DNA from: Saccharopolyspora erythraea NRRL 2338
GTDB taxonomy: Bacteria > Actinomycetota > Actinomycetes > Mycobacteriales > Pseudonocardiaceae
DNA length: 64,000 nt
Direction: 5' to 3'
NCBI RefSeq assembly: GCF_000062885.1
Contig: NC_009142.1
Location: 1,291,584-1,355,583 of the forward strand
Shown: positions 46,792 through 55,800 of the stretch, piece by piece
How positions within the stretch are numbered: the stretch's first letter is position 1
Layout of the letters: each line of letters opens with the position of its first letter
Translations under genes and position numbers: made by a program
The notes under the pieces: model-generated
Database searches by the model: none
Seen by the model: only the letters and a program-made list of their open reading frames with translations
What the model was told of the DNA's origin: nothing

Positions 46792-48522
46792 ATGCCCACA
46801 GTCGCCGACCAGTTCATCGAAGTGCTCGTGCAGGCGGGCGTCCGGCGCATCTACGGCATCGTCGGCGACAGCCTGAACCCGGTGGTCGACGCGGTGCGCC
46901 GCAGCGGCGACATCGAGTGGGTGCACGTGCGCCACGAGGAGACCGCGGCGTTCGCCGCGGGCGCCGAGGCGCAGCTCACCGGTCGCCTGGCGGTGTGCGC
47001 GGGCAGTTGCGGGCCGGGCAACCTGCACCTGATCAACGGGCTCTACGACGCCCACCGCAGCGGTGCGCCGGTGCTGGCGCTCGCCTCGCACATCCCCACG
47101 CCGCAGATCGGGACCGCGTTCTTCCAGGAGACCCATCCGGAGCAGATCTTCAACGAGTGCAGCCACTTCTGCGAGCTGCTGTCGCAGCCGGAGCAGATGC
47201 CGCGGCTGCTGCGCAGCGCGATGCAGACCGCTGCGGGCAGGCGCGGCGTGTCGGTGCTGGTGATGCCGGGTGACATCGCCGAGCGGCCGGTTGCCAGCCC
47301 CACCGGGACCGGCACCGTCGACTGCGAGCCGCCGACCGTCGTGCCGCCGGAGGTACAGGTCCGGGAGCTGGCGGACTCGCTGAACCGGGCCGAGCGGGTG
47401 ATGTTGTTCTGCGGCGCGGGAACGCGCGGCGCCCACAGCGAGGTGATGCGGCTGGCGGGCAAGCTCAACTCGCCGGTCGGGCACGCCCTGCGCGGCAAGG
47501 AGTGGATCCAGTACGACAACCCGTTCGACGTCGGCATGAGCGGCCTGCTCGGCTACGGCGCCTGCCACGAGGCGATGCACAAGGCCGACCGGGTCGTGCT
47601 GCTGGGCACGGACTTCCCGTACGACAACTTCCTGCCGCAGGCCCGCACGGTGCAGGTCGACATCGAGCCCACGCACCTGGGCAGGCGCACGGCGCTGGAC
47701 TTCGCAGTGCTGGGCGACGTCGGCGAGACGATCCGCGCGGTCCTGCCGCTGGTGCGGCAGAAGACCGACCGCTCGTTCCTGGACCGGATGCTCAAGGAGC
47801 ACGCCGACCTGCTGGAGCGGGTCGTGGAGGCCTACACCCGCAACGTCGAGAACCAGGTGCCGATCCACCCCGAGTTCGTCGCCGACGCCCTCGACGACAC
47901 CGCCGCGGAGGACGCGGTGTTCACAGTGGACACCGGGATGTGCAACGTGTGGGCCGCGCTCTACATCTCGCCCAACGGCAGGCGTCGCGTGCTGGGCTCG
48001 TTCGTGCACGGCTCGATGGCCAACGCGCTGCCGCAGGCCATCGGGGCGCAGTGCGCGGAGCCGCGGCGCCAGGTGATCGCGATGGCCGGCGACGGCGGGT
48101 TGTCGATGCTGCTGGGCGACCTGCTCAGCCTGCGCACGCACCGGCTGCCGGTGAAGGTCGTTGTCTTCAACAACTCTTCGCTGGGCATGGTGAAGCTGGA
48201 GATGCTGGTCGACGGACTGCCCGACTTCGGCACCGACCACGACCAGGTCGACTTCGCCGCGCTGGCCTCGGCCGCGGGAATCCCGGCGGTGCGGGTGGAG
48301 AAACCGGGCGAGGTGCGCGAAGCGCTGGGGGAGATGCTGCGGCGCCCCGGCCCGGCGCTGGTCGACGTGGTCACCGACCCCAACGCCCTGTCGATCCCGC
48401 CGCGCATCACCGGAACGCAGGTGAAGGGCTTCGCGCTGGCGGTCAGCCGCACGGTGCTCTCCGGCGGAGTCGGGAAGATGGTGCAGCTTGCCCGCAGCAA
48501 CCTGCGCAACGTCCCGCGCTGA
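46792..48522 (+). CDS. poxB: Thiamine-diphosphate-dependent pyruvate dehydrogenase (quinone)/PoxB type
   Basis: 576 residues. The three TPP-enzyme domains are present: RRIYGIVGDSLNPVVDAV and HVRHEETAAFAAGAEAQ (the active-site Glu), the central VMLFCGAGTRGAHSEVM domain, and the TPP motif GDGGLSMLLGDLLSLRTH with FNNSSLG. It resembles PoxB more than acetolactate synthase, and would convert pyruvate to acetate and CO2 with FAD and quinone. GGAGG at 46781-46785 supports the ATG. Its C-terminal 20 residues lack the clear amphipathic helix of E. coli PoxB, so membrane association is not assured. Confidence 0.9.
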   Translation: MPTVADQFIEVLVQAGVRRIYGIVGDSLNPVVDAVRRSGDIEWVHVRHEETAAFAAGAEAQLTGRLAVCAGSCGPGNLHLINGLYDAHRSGAPVLALASHIPTPQIGTAFFQETHPEQIFNECSHFCELLSQPEQMPRLLRSAMQTAAGRRGVSVLVMPGDIAERPVASPTGTGTVDCEPPTVVPPEVQVRELADSLNRAERVMLFCGAGTRGAHSEVMRLAGKLNSPVGHALRGKEWIQYDNPFDVGMSGLLGYGACHEAMHKADRVVLLGTDFPYDNFLPQARTVQVDIEPTHLGRRTALDFAVLGDVGETIRAVLPLVRQKTDRSFLDRMLKEHADLLERVVEAYTRNVENQVPIHPEFVADALDDTAAEDAVFTVDTGMCNVWAALYISPNGRRRVLGSFVHGSMANALPQAIGAQCAEPRRQVIAMAGDGGLSMLLGDLLSLRTHRLPVKVVVFNNSSLGMVKLEMLVDGLPDFGTDHDQVDFAALASAAGIPAVRVEKPGEVREALGEMLRRPGPALVDVVTDPNALSIPPRITGTQVKGFALAVSRTVLSGGVGKMVQLARSNLRNVPR

Positions 48523-48580
48523 TCCTGTGCCTTGCCGTCGCGGCCTGTCACGCCATTGTGCGCGCGGTCGTGGGTCACCC

Positions 48581-48800
48581 GATGTGCTGCGATGAAGCCG
48601 CAAGGGTGCTGCGGTGAAGTCGCCAGGGTGCTGCGGTGAAGCCGCCAGATGTGCCGTGCTGAACCAGTCCGATGTGCTGCGGTGAAGTCGCCAGACGTGC
48701 CGCGGTGAACCAGTCCGATGTGTCGGGGTGAACCGGTCCGATGTGCCGCGCTGCCAGTCTGATGTGTTCGTGTGAACCGGTCCGATGTGTCGGGGTTGAG
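48581..48800. repeat. 23-bp tandem repeat array, about ten copies
   Basis: Copies start with GATGTGCTGCGGTGAAGTCG or close variants (GATGTGTCGGGGTGAACCGG). The period is mostly 23 bp, with one 21- and one 22-bp copy. It fills the gap between poxB and the HTH gene. The unit is not a multiple of three, so it is not a coding repeat. Confidence 0.8.
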
Positions 48801-48949
48801 GCCCCCGATTCCCCGTAGTGACGGAGATTACGGCTGCGCCGTTCGGTTGGTAGAGCTTCGCCGCACCCCTCTTGATCACTTATCGTGCCGGAGTTGGCGA
48901 AGGGTGACTCGATGGTGACGCAGGGTGGGCGGGGGTGGACACTGGGATC

Positions 48950-49798
48950 ATGACAGTGAGTCCCACCGTGCGCCGTCGACGCCTCGCCGCGGAGTTACGC
49001 AGGCTCCGGGCCCTGGCCGAGGTCACCCAGCAGCAGGCGGCCGCCCACCTCGGATGCACCCAGGCCAAGATCGGCCGGTTCGAGACCGCGAAGCGTTCGC
49101 CGTCGGTCGGCGACGTGTCCGCGCTCCTCGACTTCTACGCCGTCGAGGGAGCCGAAAGGGACCAGCTGATCAACCTCGCCAGGGACGCCCGAAAGCGCGG
49201 CTGGTGGCACTCCTACAGCGATGTGCTCCCGGAGTGGTACGAGACCTACGTCGGATTGGAAGCCGAAGCTTCCTCAATTCACACCTACGAGTCGGAGGCC
49301 ATTCCGGGGCTGCTGCAGACCCCCGAATATGCTTTCGCGTTGACAAAAGCGACACTCATTCGGGCGGACGAGTCGGAGATAACCCGAAGAGTCGATCTGC
49401 GGATTAAGCGACAGCAGCGGGTCACCGGCCCCAACCCGCTGGAGCTGTGGGTCGTTGTGGGCGAGGTGGCGCTGCGGCGCTGCGTCGGCGGGCCGGGTGT
49501 GCTGCGCAGGCAGCTGGAGCACGTGCTGAAGCTGGTGGAGCAGCCGAATGTGACGCTGCAGGTGATGCCGCTGGACGCCGGCGCGCATCCGGCGCAGGCT
49601 GGTCCATTCGTGATACTGCGCTACTCCAATCATGTGGACCCCGACGTAGTTTATTTGGAAACCCACGTGGGTGGTCTCTACCTCGAAAGGGAGATCGAGC
49701 TGTCCAACTACGTGATGATGATGGACCATCTACGCGCACATGCGATAGACCCGGAGGGGTCTATTCAACTCATCAACGAGCGCATAGGAGAGCTGTAG
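48950..49798 (+). CDS. XRE-type HTH regulator with DUF5753 domain
   Basis: 282 residues. The HTH domain spans about residues 10-65 (VTQQQAAAHLGCTQAKIGRF), followed by the DUF5753 ligand/partner domain (RRVDLRIKRQQRVT, LELWVVVGEVALRR, VTLQVMPLDAGAHPAQAGPF). This class is expanded in Streptomyces and Pseudonocardiales and normally pairs with a DUF397 protein, as it does here. Such pairs act in development and antibiotic regulation. ATG at 48950 is used; GTG at 48935 is in frame. Confidence 0.92.
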   Translation: MTVSPTVRRRRLAAELRRLRALAEVTQQQAAAHLGCTQAKIGRFETAKRSPSVGDVSALLDFYAVEGAERDQLINLARDARKRGWWHSYSDVLPEWYETYVGLEAEASSIHTYESEAIPGLLQTPEYAFALTKATLIRADESEITRRVDLRIKRQQRVTGPNPLELWVVVGEVALRRCVGGPGVLRRQLEHVLKLVEQPNVTLQVMPLDAGAHPAQAGPFVILRYSNHVDPDVVYLETHVGGLYLEREIELSNYVMMMDHLRAHAIDPEGSIQLINERIGEL

Positions 49799-49990
49799 AT
49801 GGAATACATCACCGACTGGCGCACCAGCACCCGGACCCAGGGCCAGGGGCAGTGCGTCGAGGTCGGATTCGGCGCCCAGCGGGTCGGTGTCCGCGACACC
49901 AAGAACCGCGCCGGAGGTCACTTCACGGTGGCGTCCCGGCGGTGGCAGGAGTTCGTCAGCGGGGTGAAGCGCGGAATCTTCGACGCCTGA
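49799..49990 (+). CDS. DUF397 small protein
   Basis: 63 residues. Typical DUF397: WRTSTRTQGQGQCVEVGF, VGVRDTKNRAGGHFTV, RRWQEFVSGVKRGIFDA. It directly follows the HTH gene (TAG-ATG with no gap, AGGAG before it). DUF397 proteins are thought to bind or modulate their HTH-DUF5753 partner; the mechanism is not certain. Confidence 0.93.
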   Translation: MEYITDWRTSTRTQGQGQCVEVGFGAQRVGVRDTKNRAGGHFTVASRRWQEFVSGVKRGIFDA

Positions 49991-49997
49991 CCGCCGT

Positions 49998-50034
49998 GGG
50001 TGGCTCCGCTGTTCGGGGGAGCGGAGCCCCACCC
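49998..50034. terminator. Terminator after the DUF397 gene
   Basis: Arms 49998-50010 and 50020-50034 pair almost fully (one bulge). The hairpin starts 7 bp after the stop codon. Confidence 0.7.
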
Positions 50035-50342
50035 CGGACACCGACGTACGCGCTCCGGCGGCTTTGCCGTTGGTAGCAACCGGATTCGCCGGATGCGGGC
50101 GGCAGGTCGGCCGTCGAGCCCACCGATGACGACGCGCACCGGCGGCGTACGCCACGTGCCGGACGCACGAACGTCGCAGCAGACTCCGAAAGCGAACGCC
50201 GGAACCTGCCGCGCCGAGCGGGTGCGGGTTCCGGCGCAAGGAGCAACAACGTCACGCACCCCGTTGCACGGCCATCGTTGAACGCGCACTTCGCGGTTGC
50301 CCGACAACGGCTTCGAACCTCCGCCGTTGCCGTCGGCGGTCC
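50035..50342. other. Convergent intergenic region
   Basis: 308 bp between the DUF397 terminator and the end of the PH-domain gene. No convincing gene or motif was found. Confidence 0.5.
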
Positions 50343-51941
50343 TCAGCCGCCCGAGGTTCGCCGTTCGAGGAACGGTTCGAGCAAGCCTGGTACGGCTTCG
50401 GCGGCGACGCCGAGACCGTCGGAGGTGTGGACGTCGGGCATCTTGTAGGCGCCCGATCCGGCGGCGGTGATGGCCGCGACGGTGACGAGGTCCGAACGTC
50501 GTTGGAACAGCGACTGCCTGACGCGCCAGCCGATGATTCCGCCGCGCTGCAGGGCCACCGTCCGGCGGACGCCGGTGCCGCGGCGCATGACCAGGTAGCG
50601 GTCGCCGAGCCGGTGGCCGAGGCTGCGGTATGCGTCGGAGCCCGCCGCGAAGGCGACGGCCGCGCCGACCGCGGCGACCGCGAGCACTGTCCACATCGGT
50701 ATCCAGCCCAACGCGGCGAACACCGCGGGTGCGGCGACGAACGGCAGCACCGCGAACAGTGCCCACGTGACGCGGCGACGGCGGGCCACGCGAGGGTGTG
50801 CCCGCAGGTCACCGGTCGCCGGCGGCTCGGCTTCGCGCAGCACGACGGCCGAGACGCGTTGCGCCTCCGCCAACGGCGCCGGCGGCAGCAACGTCTTGTT
50901 CTCGGTTCTCTTGCCGTCCTTCTCCGTGCCCAGGCCGGTCGCGACCGCGTTCGTGCGGGCACCGCCCGCCCAGCGCAGCACCAGCGGTTCGGAGATCTCG
51001 ACACCGCGCAGCCTGCCCTCCTCGAGCGAGACCGAGCGGGTGGTGAGCAGGCCGCGACGCACGCGCAGCGTCGTGTCGTGCTCGCGGGTCAGCCGGAAGC
51101 CCCACCACATCTCGACCGACAGCAGCAGCGCACCGGCCATGCCGGTGGCCAGCGCGACCAGCGCACCGCCGCTGATCGTCATCCACAGCGGGAACTGCCC
51201 GAGCTGGTCGAGGATGGCCTGGAAGACGCCGAACTCGACGAGCACCTCGCGGAACGAGCCGAACGCCGAGCCGATCGCACCCCAGACGATGGCGGCGAGC
51301 GACACGGTCAGCGCGCCGTAGCCCAGCCACGCCGGGTTGAGCGAGGCGAGCACACCTTCGGTCACCTGTGCGGTGGGCCCGGCCGCCGACTGGCGTTGCG
51401 GCGCGTGCAGGAGTTCCCGTCGCAGGGCCTCCGCGCGGTGCACCGGGATGGCGTCCAGCTTCAGCTCGGCGTTCTCCCCGCTGGACTGCCCGGTGCCGAT
51501 CTTGACCACGGCGAGGCGGAAGACGCGGTGGACGGGATCGGAGGTGAGGTCGACCGCGCGGATGCGGTCCCGAGGGATCCAGCGGTGGCTGCGCGAAAGG
51601 ACGCCCTTGCGCAGCTCGAACCGCTCGTCGGTCACCCGGTACGACGTGACGTACCAGTCGTAGGCGGCGCCGCCGCAGAGCAGCACGGCGATGGCCACCC
51701 AGATCCCAGAGGTGGTGAGCAGTGCTCCCGCGCTCGCCCGGGATACCAGCATGACCGCCAGGGTCGGGATCAGCGGAGCCAGCACGAGGATCACGGTGAC
51801 GAACACCGTCCTGGCGTCGAGCCGGTGCCACGTGGCGGTGAGGTCGTTGCCGGGACCGCCGGATCGCGTTGCCGCCGTCGGCTGCTGGGGCGCGGCCGAG
51901 CGGTGCGGCGTCGGGAAGTCGTCGTGGTCCGCGGGTGTCAT
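50343..51941 (-). CDS. Multi-domain bacterial PH (bPH2) membrane protein, YdbT-like
   Basis: 532 residues with about three pairs of membrane helices alternating with beta-rich bPH2 (YdbS/YdbT) domains: YDWYVTSYRVTDERFELRKG followed by RSHRWIPRDRIRAVDL, then TLRVRRGLLTTRSVSLEEGR, then RYLVMRRGTGVRRTVALQRG. The family has no settled biochemical role. It starts within the end of the other PH gene (ATGA at 51938-51941), so the pair forms an operon. Confidence 0.88.
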   Translation of the reverse strand: MTPADHDDFPTPHRSAAPQQPTAATRSGGPGNDLTATWHRLDARTVFVTVILVLAPLIPTLAVMLVSRASAGALLTTSGIWVAIAVLLCGGAAYDWYVTSYRVTDERFELRKGVLSRSHRWIPRDRIRAVDLTSDPVHRVFRLAVVKIGTGQSSGENAELKLDAIPVHRAEALRRELLHAPQRQSAAGPTAQVTEGVLASLNPAWLGYGALTVSLAAIVWGAIGSAFGSFREVLVEFGVFQAILDQLGQFPLWMTISGGALVALATGMAGALLLSVEMWWGFRLTREHDTTLRVRRGLLTTRSVSLEEGRLRGVEISEPLVLRWAGGARTNAVATGLGTEKDGKRTENKTLLPPAPLAEAQRVSAVVLREAEPPATGDLRAHPRVARRRRVTWALFAVLPFVAAPAVFAALGWIPMWTVLAVAAVGAAVAFAAGSDAYRSLGHRLGDRYLVMRRGTGVRRTVALQRGGIIGWRVRQSLFQRRSDLVTVAAITAAGSGAYKMPDVHTSDGLGVAAEAVPGLLEPFLERRTSGG

Positions 51942-52456
51942 GTCGCATCACCCGGCGTCGCCTGGGTGGTGGCGGTGAGCTGCTGGACGAGGTCGACGGC
52001 GACCTGGCGGTCGAGACCTTCGATGGTGAGCGGCCCGGCCGCGGACGCGGTGGTGACGGTGACGCTGGAGAGGTCGAACATCTGCTGGAGCGGCCCTCGC
52101 ACGGTGTCCACGGTCTGGATTCGGGACATCGGCGCGACCCGCCATTCCTGGCTGATCCAGCCCGCGGCCGTGTAGACGGCGTCGTCGGTGGTCTCCCAGC
52201 GGTGCACCCGGTAGCGCCACCTGGGCATCACGAGCACGTACGCGATGCCCAGGACGGCGACGACCGCCAGCGCCAGCAGGAGCCAGAAGCGGGCCGGCGT
52301 GATGAAGAAGGCGGCCACCGCGAGGGCCACCACCGGCACGGCGACCGTCAGCAGCGCCTGCACGGTCCAGCAGGAGATGGCACGTCGGTCGACGCGGTGG
52401 CGGGGCGGGCGCAGCCGCGGTTCTCCGGCTTGCCCGGTCGGTTCGGCGGTCACCAT
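51938..52456 (-). CDS. Bacterial PH (bPH2) membrane protein, YdbS-like
   Basis: 172 residues. Two membrane helices (LLTVAVPVVALAVAAFFI and LLLALAVVAVLGIAYVLV), then one bPH2 domain: WRYRVHRWETTDDAVYTAAG, RVAPMSRIQTVDTVRGPLQQ, LSSVTVTTASAAGPLTIEGL. It is the usual partner of the YdbT-like protein and lies directly upstream. Confidence 0.88.
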   Translation of the reverse strand: MVTAEPTGQAGEPRLRPPRHRVDRRAISCWTVQALLTVAVPVVALAVAAFFITPARFWLLLALAVVAVLGIAYVLVMPRWRYRVHRWETTDDAVYTAAGWISQEWRVAPMSRIQTVDTVRGPLQQMFDLSSVTVTTASAAGPLTIEGLDRQVAVDLVQQLTATTQATPGDAT

Positions 52457-52852
52457 GGCCTACTTTCTCGTGGTTTCTCGGGTCATTGTTGCAGCGGGAG
52501 GCGGGCGTTCACCGGGGTTCACGCACACGAGCCCGGTGGACAGACGCGGCAGCGTCTGGTGCGGCGACTTGCCAGCGCCCCGCCGGAGGGCGCTGGATTC
52601 CGCGGTCCCGGTACTGCCCGATCGAGAGGCTGACCTGCTGGTTGGATGTCGGCGGTCGGGTCGAACCCCCTGAACCGACCCGGCCGCCCAGTCCCACCCC
52701 GGCCGCCCAGTCCCACCCCGGCCGAGGACCCGCTCCGGCTCCGTCTGGAGCTGGAGCGGACCGCCCGGCAGGAAACGCCGGTACGAATTCGTGGCGACCG
52801 AACCGCCGGTCCTGCCGGGTATGCATCCGGCATCGGCAGGCCGGGACCGAAG
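52457..52852. other. Intergenic region between GT39 and PH genes
   Basis: 396 bp. It holds a 9-bp hairpin (52572-52580 with 52588-52596) and a duplicated CCGGCCGCCCAGTCCCAC near 52680-52720. No gene was seen. Confidence 0.45.
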
Positions 52853-54352
52853 TCATAACTGACGCAGCCTCGGCCAGATGACCTCCCAACGCTCCTGCCT
52901 CCCGGTGAGCAGCCAAACGGGCCGATCGCCGGATCGGACCTGTTCCACCCGGGCGAAGTACCTGGGCAAGTCGCCGAGCTCAGAGCCGACGTAGAGCACG
53001 TGATCGTGTTCCTCGCCCGGTGGGTCGAAGTAGCCGTAGCCGCGGTGCGGGCTGTAGGTCTTCGGCAACCCGGCCTTCGCCCCGGTCACGTCGAGGGTGG
53101 CGGCCTGGATGTAGGTCCCGCTCAGGATCGCGGTGTGCGACCGCATCTCCGCAGGTAGCGCCTGGTACGCGGCGGCGGTCTCCTTCGTCAGGTCGCCGGA
53201 CTGGCCGAACTGGGCCCACGCCTGCGCCGAGAATGCCGACAGCACCGCGATGGCGCCGGCAGCAGCGGCCGACAGCGCGAACGCCGGCCAGGCCACCCAT
53301 CGCAGCCGCGTCCGTCGGCTCTCCCGGCGGCGCTGGAGTCCGACCGCGCCGGCCGCGAGCGCGACGCCGTAGATGCCGGCCAGGTAGTACGGGCGCGCCG
53401 CGGTGGCGACGAAGAGGACGTAGAGCAGCACGACCGAAGCGCCGAAGAACCGGTACGCGCGCAGCTCGGCGGCGGTGAGCAGCCGCCACACCCCGAAGCA
53501 GAGGAGGAAGGCGCCGGCGAGCCCGGCGAACAGCACCATGTCGCGGGCGGTGCCGATCCGGCCACCGGACAGCATCGGGGACTCGTTCACGACGACGGCC
53601 GCCATCCCCAACTGCGGCCAGCCGTTGACCGCCTGCCACAGAAGAGTGGGCAACGCGATCACCAGCGCGATGCCGACGCCCGCCCACAGCATCGGGCGAC
53701 GCAGCAGGCTTCGGGGACCGAACACGAGGACCGAAACCAGCAGGGCCGCCGCGAACGCGAAGACCTGGAACTTGGTCTGCGCCGCGACTCCGGCCACGCC
53801 ACCCAGGGCGAGCAGCAGCCGGTCGTCGGCGCGCCCCTCGCCGTGCAGCCGCACCCAGCGGACGAGGAGCCAGCTCATCAGCAGCCACAGCGGTGGCTCG
53901 ATGGTGTAGGGCGTCACCCAGTGCCCGACGAACGCTGCCCACAGCCCGGTCGCTGCGGCGGCCGCGGCGATGACCTGCGCCCTGCGATCGGCGCCGAGTT
54001 CGCGTGCGATCAACGCGGTGAGCACGACCGTGGCCGCGGAGGCGAGCGTGGCGGGCAGCCGCAGCAGTGGCAGCCAGTCCGGTGCGATCCAGTCCATCGC
54101 GCGGGCGAGCAGCGGAGCGACCGGAGGCTGGTCGGCATACCCCCAGTCGGGGTGGTACCTGCCCACCGCGAGCATGTAGATCTCGTCGATCCAGTAGCCG
54201 CCGAACGGGCTGATCGCCACCTGCACGGCCGCGACCACCGCCGCGATCGAGAGCACCGGCCACCAGGCCCGCGGCGACAGCCGGGCGGGCGCCGGTGGTG
54301 AGGCGCCGGGCTCGCCGGGAGCGGTCGCCGGCGGCACCGTCGTCTGGCTCAT
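52853..54352 (-). CDS. GT39/ArnT-like membrane glycosyltransferase
   Basis: 499 residues, about twelve hydrophobic helices. The first extracytoplasmic loop has the conserved Asp-Glu (GGYWIDEIYMLAVGRYH) and YADQPPVAPLLAR typical of the ArnT/PMT-like group. The C-terminal 100 residues form a soluble outer domain with YYLAGIYG and GYFDPPGEEHDHVLYVG. It probably moves a sugar from a polyprenyl-phosphate donor onto a protein or envelope polymer. ATG at 54352. Confidence 0.85.
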   Translation of the reverse strand: MSQTTVPPATAPGEPGASPPAPARLSPRAWWPVLSIAAVVAAVQVAISPFGGYWIDEIYMLAVGRYHPDWGYADQPPVAPLLARAMDWIAPDWLPLLRLPATLASAATVVLTALIARELGADRRAQVIAAAAAATGLWAAFVGHWVTPYTIEPPLWLLMSWLLVRWVRLHGEGRADDRLLLALGGVAGVAAQTKFQVFAFAAALLVSVLVFGPRSLLRRPMLWAGVGIALVIALPTLLWQAVNGWPQLGMAAVVVNESPMLSGGRIGTARDMVLFAGLAGAFLLCFGVWRLLTAAELRAYRFFGASVVLLYVLFVATAARPYYLAGIYGVALAAGAVGLQRRRESRRTRLRWVAWPAFALSAAAAGAIAVLSAFSAQAWAQFGQSGDLTKETAAAYQALPAEMRSHTAILSGTYIQAATLDVTGAKAGLPKTYSPHRGYGYFDPPGEEHDHVLYVGSELGDLPRYFARVEQVRSGDRPVWLLTGRQERWEVIWPRLRQL

Positions 54353-54546
54353 CTGTTCCCCCAGTCGTCGAAAGGTCGCTCCCGATCAAACCGTCGCCGA
54401 CGGCGCCTCTGCTACGGCGCAACGTCGTGACCTGGGGCGTCGAAGGTCTGCATTCCTCGAACGGACTGCGACTTTCGTAGTGAGATGGCAGTCCGGAAGG
54501 AGCGTTTCCGGCGGTCAGCGCCCCGAGCCTGACTACCGTGTGCCAT

Positions 54547-55800
54547 GTGAAGCGCCCCATCTGGCGGCTGCTCTGGAACTCCAGGCGCGAGGCCGTTTTC
54601 GACATCGCCCTCGTCGCCGCACTGGAGGTGCTCGGGCGGCTGCTGCTGCACCTGTTCCCCGAGCAGATCCCCCCGCAGAGCTACGACTGGATCGGCGGCC
54701 GGGACGTCAGCGCCGTGCTTTCGGACCTGACGTGCCTCCTGCTGCTGGCCAGGCGCCGGTATCCGCTGCTGCTGATGTCCTTCTTCAGCGTTCTGACGCT
54801 CGCGCAGGTGCTGCTCGTGAGCTACGGACCGGGCCCGTTGCTGCCGCTGAACAACTACGCGGACCCGTGGATCCCGGGTGAGCTGCCGTGCGTGGTCTAC
54901 AGCGTCGTCGTGTACCCGGCCACCAGGTTGAAGCGGCTGGTGGGCTGGAACCTCATCGCGCTGGTGATCTTCCTGGCGGCCAGGCTCTGGCACGACCCGC
55001 CGGTGGAGCTGCTCGCCAGCGCGTTCCTGCTCACGGCCTTCCCCGCCGTTCTGGGCCTTTACGTCGGGGCCCGCCGCAGGCTGGAGGGAGCCCTGCGCGA
55101 CCGGGCCGAACGGGCAGAGAGGGAGCAGCACCTGCTCGCCGAGCAGGCCAGGGCCGACGAGCGGGCCAGGCTCGCGGCGGAGATGCACGACGTCGTCACG
55201 CACCGGGTGAGCCTGATGGTGCTGCAGGCCGGGGCGCTGGGGGTCACGGCCAAGGACGAGCAGACCCGGGAGGCCGCCGAGCAGCTGCGCGCCAGCGGCT
55301 GCGAGGCGCTGGCCGAGCTGCGGGACCTGGTCGGGGTGCTGCGCCGCGCACCGGAGGAGGAGCCCGAGTACGAGGACCCCGAGACGACCTCGGTGCCCGA
55401 CCTCGCCGACCTGATCAGCCGCTCGGAGGCGGTCGGCGTGCCCGTCGAACTCGTCGAGGAGGGCGACTACGCCCGCGTTTCCCCCGCGGTCGGCCGGACC
55501 GCGCACCGCGTCGTGCAGGAAGCGCTGACCAACGTCTACAAGCACGCCCCCGGCTCGCAGGTCCGCGTCGACGCCGTGTACGGCGAACGGGTGCGGTTGA
55601 CCGTCCGCAACACCGCGTCGCCGCACCAGCCCAGCGCCGACCTGGCGGGCAGCGGCTCGGGCACCGGGCTGCTCGGACTGCGCCAGCGGGTCGACCTGGT
55701 CGGTGGCACGTTGCGGGCCGGCGCGATGGCCGACGGTGGTTTCCAGGTCGATGTGATACTGCCGGCGTACGTGCCGACCGCGGAGGCCGCCGATGAGTGA
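54547..55800 (+). CDS. Sensor histidine kinase (NarL-partner type)
   Basis: 417 residues. About five membrane helices (residues 20-175) form the sensor, then a HisKA_3 dimerisation domain with His214 in AAEMHDVVTHRVSLMV, and an ATPase domain (VVQEALTNVYKHAPGS, GTGLLGLRQRVDLVGG). The GTG at 54547 is probably leaderless behind TACCGT (54534-54539); GTG 54538 is in frame. It overlaps the response regulator gene by 8 bp, so they are one two-component system. The signal is unknown. Confidence 0.92.
   Translation: MKRPIWRLLWNSRREAVFDIALVAALEVLGRLLLHLFPEQIPPQSYDWIGGRDVSAVLSDLTCLLLLARRRYPLLLMSFFSVLTLAQVLLVSYGPGPLLPLNNYADPWIPGELPCVVYSVVVYPATRLKRLVGWNLIALVIFLAARLWHDPPVELLASAFLLTAFPAVLGLYVGARRRLEGALRDRAERAEREQHLLAEQARADERARLAAEMHDVVTHRVSLMVLQAGALGVTAKDEQTREAAEQLRASGCEALAELRDLVGVLRRAPEEEPEYEDPETTSVPDLADLISRSEAVGVPVELVEEGDYARVSPAVGRTAHRVVQEALTNVYKHAPGSQVRVDAVYGERVRLTVRNTASPHQPSADLAGSGSGTGLLGLRQRVDLVGGTLRAGAMADGGFQVDVILPAYVPTAEAADE

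Noticed and set aside
48581..48800. Possible CRISPR array
   Set aside because: Copies are contiguous and lack unique spacers; no cas genes are present.
46648..48879. 743-codon minus-strand frame across poxB and the 23-bp repeats
   Set aside because: Antisense of poxB; its N-terminal repeats come from the tandem array.
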